NCBI GenBank assembly: GCA_030407005.1
Contig: JAUDYN010000002.1
Location: 4,154,001 to 4,218,000 of the forward strand
Length of the DNA stretch: 64,000 nt
Source: Desarmillaria ectypa
Lineage: Eukaryota; Basidiomycota; Agaricomycetes; Agaricales; Physalacriaceae
Direction: 5' to 3'
This document shows, one piece after another, positions 61,168 through 64,000 of this stretch. Numbering within the stretch: position 1 is the first letter of the stretch; each line of letters starts with the position of its first letter. Below the pieces are notes generated by a model. That model saw nothing but the letters and a program-made list of their open reading frames with translations. It made no database searches and had not been told where the DNA came from. Made by a program: the position numbers and the translations under genes.

Positions 61168-61919
61168 ATGTCAGTAGTCATGGAATCAAACCCCAGAGAA
61201 AACGTGAGTGTCATCATATCAGGGTGACCTATAGTGGCACCATTCCCGATTGTTCTATCTCCAATACAATATTTATATTCTAGCGTCTACAATGTAGCTT
61301 CTGTGACGAAAACTACGTCCGCATCGAAAACTGCGACTTCCACGAACAAACCCATCATAGCAATGAGCGCATAGCAGGACAATCAACAGAACATGAAGCC
61401 AACATTCCTGTCAATAGTGACGAGGCCAGCTGGAACATCTTCTCCTCTCTGTATGAAGATGACACGGTCGACCAGCAATCTCAATCCGCCGGCGCCCCCT
61501 CCCTAGACTGGGACTCCTCGTTGGACAATCTTTTCCCACCGGACTATTGGGATAATTACATCGAGGATCCTTATTCTCCCGTGTACTCCGCTAAACAGCT
61601 CGAACCTGCCGTCGACGCAGGCCATATGATGGAATTCGTGCCAACCTGGTCTTGGCCGATTGTTCCGGGAGAAAGCTCCAAAACTTCGCTGCTGGACTTC
61701 GATGTTGACCCCACGAAGTTTTGGGGCACGCCCAGTCTTCAGGACCCATCATCAAGTGGGAACGGCGAAGCCAGTGTATCAACTTCGTCATCCACCCGCC
61801 CTAAGGGATTGTCGCTTTCCTTATATTCCTACAATATCGAAGACTCTCAGCCATCAACGCCGTCCTCATTTGTGCTCGGGCCCAATGATTTCGACATGAA
61901 GGGAAATTTTGCTACTTAA
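61168..61919 (+). CDS. One-finger C2H2 zinc-finger protein, copy B
   Basis: Two exons (61168-61203 and 61284-61919) join in frame to 223 residues. The finger CSFCDENYVRIENCDFHEQTHH has the C-x2-C-x12-H-x4-H form and corresponds to finger 1 of copy A; the second finger of copy A is absent. The intron lies directly before the finger, as in copy A. The remainder is acidic and Ser/Pro/Gly-rich with a WNIFSSLYEDDTV segment, a WDSSLDNLFPPDYWDNY segment and a LSLYSYNIEDSQPSTPS segment, each matching copy A in the same order. It is a putative nuclear DNA-binding protein. Losing the second finger should narrow or change binding. A start at the second Met (61180) is possible. Confidence 0.8.
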
Positions 61920-63929
61920 ACACCTTTTCTTCCGTGGATCTAATGTAGGATATCACAAATGTCATCTTACCTGCACATGAAGAATATTGACCTCGATTTG
62001 CTATAAGCCGCGACGCATGGCCCAACCAACAATGTAACAATTAGAGGAAATCTTCCCAGCGATTGACTTCAAGCTAGTTGCAGACTGTGTGGTCTCATAG
62101 CCCGAACTTGCACGTTGCCGCGATTTCCATTATTTTATTCTTCAAACGACAAACCAAGAATACCTACCTGAGAGACTGCATATAAGTTCTACCTTCCAGA
62201 AAAATGGCGCAGGACGTACTTCAAAGCATGCGCAGTTCTGGTGATGCAAGGTGAAGGTTGGAGGGTTACCAGAAAAAACGAAGACAATCGTATCAAATAT
62301 TCGCAGAAGTCGGATACTACGAATGCGCAGAAAAGAGTCCTTTCAGTGTAGGTCTAGGATTTGAGCCCCCATAAATGCCTAAAATGTCTAGAGGAGCGTC
62401 GGTGATATTCAGAAATCAGTAGTTCTAGTTTCAATACCCAGTTCGACTTATTCTTGGAAAGGATCTAAAGGATGCTGCTGAGCATCAGAGAAAGATATAT
62501 CTGCAAGAGACAAAAAACACCCCTGGTTCCTGTTGCAGCTTTAACTTCGAAAAACAAGTGTTAGATGGAAGTTCACGAGAAGTTCGTCTTTCGAGCAACT
62601 TCCCGGTACGGAGATCTATGTAGCAATAAATGAGCTACAAGGAATAATCATACAGAAAAGGCCTGATGGTATGTTGTACAATGTTGAATATTTGTCAGTC
62701 ACCCAACAGTCAGCGCCGGATGAGTCAGCGGGACGCTACGGGCCGACGTGATGTCACTGTGACAGTCACAATTGCGGCTGTTGAACCAACATGACATTGG
62801 TATTAGCTATCCTCGATTGTGGCTGCTGCAGCACTGAAATTATTGGAAGAGATGGTACACTTTCCCACATTTCTGGGACCTGGTTCCTCATGCGCCATTC
62901 CCTACCCAAATGTGCTGATGTTGTTATGGACTCAGGAATAAGGCTAGATTGGGCTGGTGGCTCTATCGTGGGTGCTCCCTGGACGTTTCCATTGTCGGAT
63001 CGTGTGTATTACGGCTTCTCACGAATATTTGTTTCTAATGCACAATATTTTACCCGACAGAAACTTTGTTCATGACCCGAATCACTGCGAACTCCGCGGG
63101 TACTATTATCTGGCCATAGCATCACCATCCGCGACGAACACATAACACTACAGTTCAAGACTTCACGCAAGAAGGTAGCGGACGAATGACAGTGGCTGCG
63201 AGAGAGCCGGGATGCAATTAACTATCTTTACAAGTTGTTGATCAGAGCGGAGTATGATGAAGGTACGTCTTTGTGTATTTAATGTGTTTCTTTTTTCACT
63301 GTGGGGGTAGGGATCAGCACTGTCACGTTTCGATATCGCATGGCAAAGGGGCCTCAACTTCACGCGCCCTATTATTGGAACTACAGGAGCCGGCATGCAG
63401 TCGAGTCAACGTAGAGGGGCCTTGTCCATTAAGAGGAGCTACTTTTCATCTGATTCCGGCCACTTCGTCTTGACAAATTTCGTTGTTCATTCGGAAATGA
63501 CCTGGATTGATTGGGAAAATATAGCTTGTTGCGTCTCCTCATCGCATTGCGTTGGGTGACGGAAATTTTATACAAAAGGTACGTTGTTTGCTGCATTAGG
63601 CTGCTTTGCCACTCACATAGAGGCTACTTTACAGTCAATGCTGACTGTCCATCTAATATGTGGTAGCGCCAGGGTCTGGTCAACACATACAGAGTTTACG
63701 ACACCTTCGGGCATCGAAGCCGCATTTCTGGCGACGTAGAGAAAGGAGGAGGAGGCATTGTAGTCATCAATTCCTTTTCCAAGAAGCACCATTCTGGTAA
63801 CAAGAAGCTGCAATCTAGCTGCATCTGACTGCGGGAGGGGTTAGAATGACCCGAACCTAAGGATTTGCTTCATCATTACCGGCAGCTGGACGTCTCAACG
63901 CCGTACCGCCTTTTCACCGACCAAGCAGT
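61920..63929. other. Intergenic stretch, no supported gene
   Basis: The longest frame, 62791-63075 on plus (94 codons), has no motif or linked exon. A short near-palindrome, tgtcactgtgacagtcaca, lies at about 62753-62771. Confidence 0.4.
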
Positions 63930-63989
63930 ATGTTCGGGACTTCTCTCGGTTCGAATTTTGGAGCCCCAGTCTTCCTTCACCATGACCAA
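63930..63989 (+). CDS. Possible first exon of a gene leaving the window
   Basis: An ATG at 63930 opens 20 codons (MFGTSLGSNFG...) that end at CAA just before gtacgt, a strong fungal donor. The window ends 11 bases later, so neither the gene nor its identity can be confirmed. An alternative ATG at 63982 in another frame exists. Confidence 0.3.
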
Positions 63990-64000
63990 GTACGTTACCT

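Noticed and set aside
1..64000. CRISPR arrays, bacterial-type operons or ribosome binding sites
   Set aside because: Spliced genes, chromodomain retrotransposons and intron-bearing tRNAs show a fungal nuclear sequence; no regularly spaced direct repeats were seen.

Overview
The window looks like a nuclear segment of a filamentous basidiomycete, probably an agaricomycete. Genes are cut by many 45-70 bp GT-AG introns, 7-nt exons occur, and the gene families present are typical of mushrooms: a C-terminal Zn2Cys6 factor, a seven-helix membrane protein with a short-intron mosaic, and a protein with an MLKL-NTD-like helical domain joined to kinase-like sequence. Large retrotransposon islands carry Ty3/gypsy chromodomain elements. 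No species assignment is possible from sequence reading alone.

Layout. 1-6.0 kb: no recognisable gene, a TIR-bearing MITE-like element and an intact-looking solo LTR with a 5-bp target duplication. 6.1-8.0 kb: a complete endopolygalacturonase (GH28) in 16 exons. 10.8-14 kb: a decayed gene with an N-terminal MLKL-NTD-like domain and kinase-like sequence, frameshifted and interrupted by another solo LTR. 11.9-29.6 kb: a nearly CpG-free block holding this gene's 3' part, nested gypsy remnants in both orientations, several LTRs of one family, and unrecognised decayed coding sequence. The block ends abruptly at about 29.59 kb. A young solo LTR inside it (25.6-26.0 kb) still carries CpGs.

32.2-34.9 kb: an AMP-dependent acyl-CoA ligase in about 18-19 exons (minus strand), followed upstream by a two-exon 79-residue unknown. 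37.0-38.3 kb: a seven-helix membrane protein in 8 exons. 39.2-47.5 kb: three paralogues of one MFS (anion:cation symporter type) transporter. The middle copy is intact on plus; both flanking copies are broken on minus. 49.5-61.9 kb: an inverted duplication unit made of a tRNA-Arg(CCT) gene, a roughly 0.9-1 kb spacer and a small C2H2 zinc-finger gene. The left unit is on minus and the right unit on plus. The tRNA exons are identical but the tRNA introns are unrelated. Between the arms lie a decayed secreted/membrane protein gene and an intact C-terminal Zn2Cys6 transcription factor (56.7-57.9 kb).

The genes do not form an obvious single pathway. Pectin cleavage (polygalacturonase), organic-anion import (MFS) and acid activation (AMP ligase) would fit a plant-debris or root-associated lifestyle, but that link is inference. 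The clearest signals are the CpG-targeted decay block, measured directly by an aligned LTR pair, and the inverted tRNA/zinc-finger duplication.
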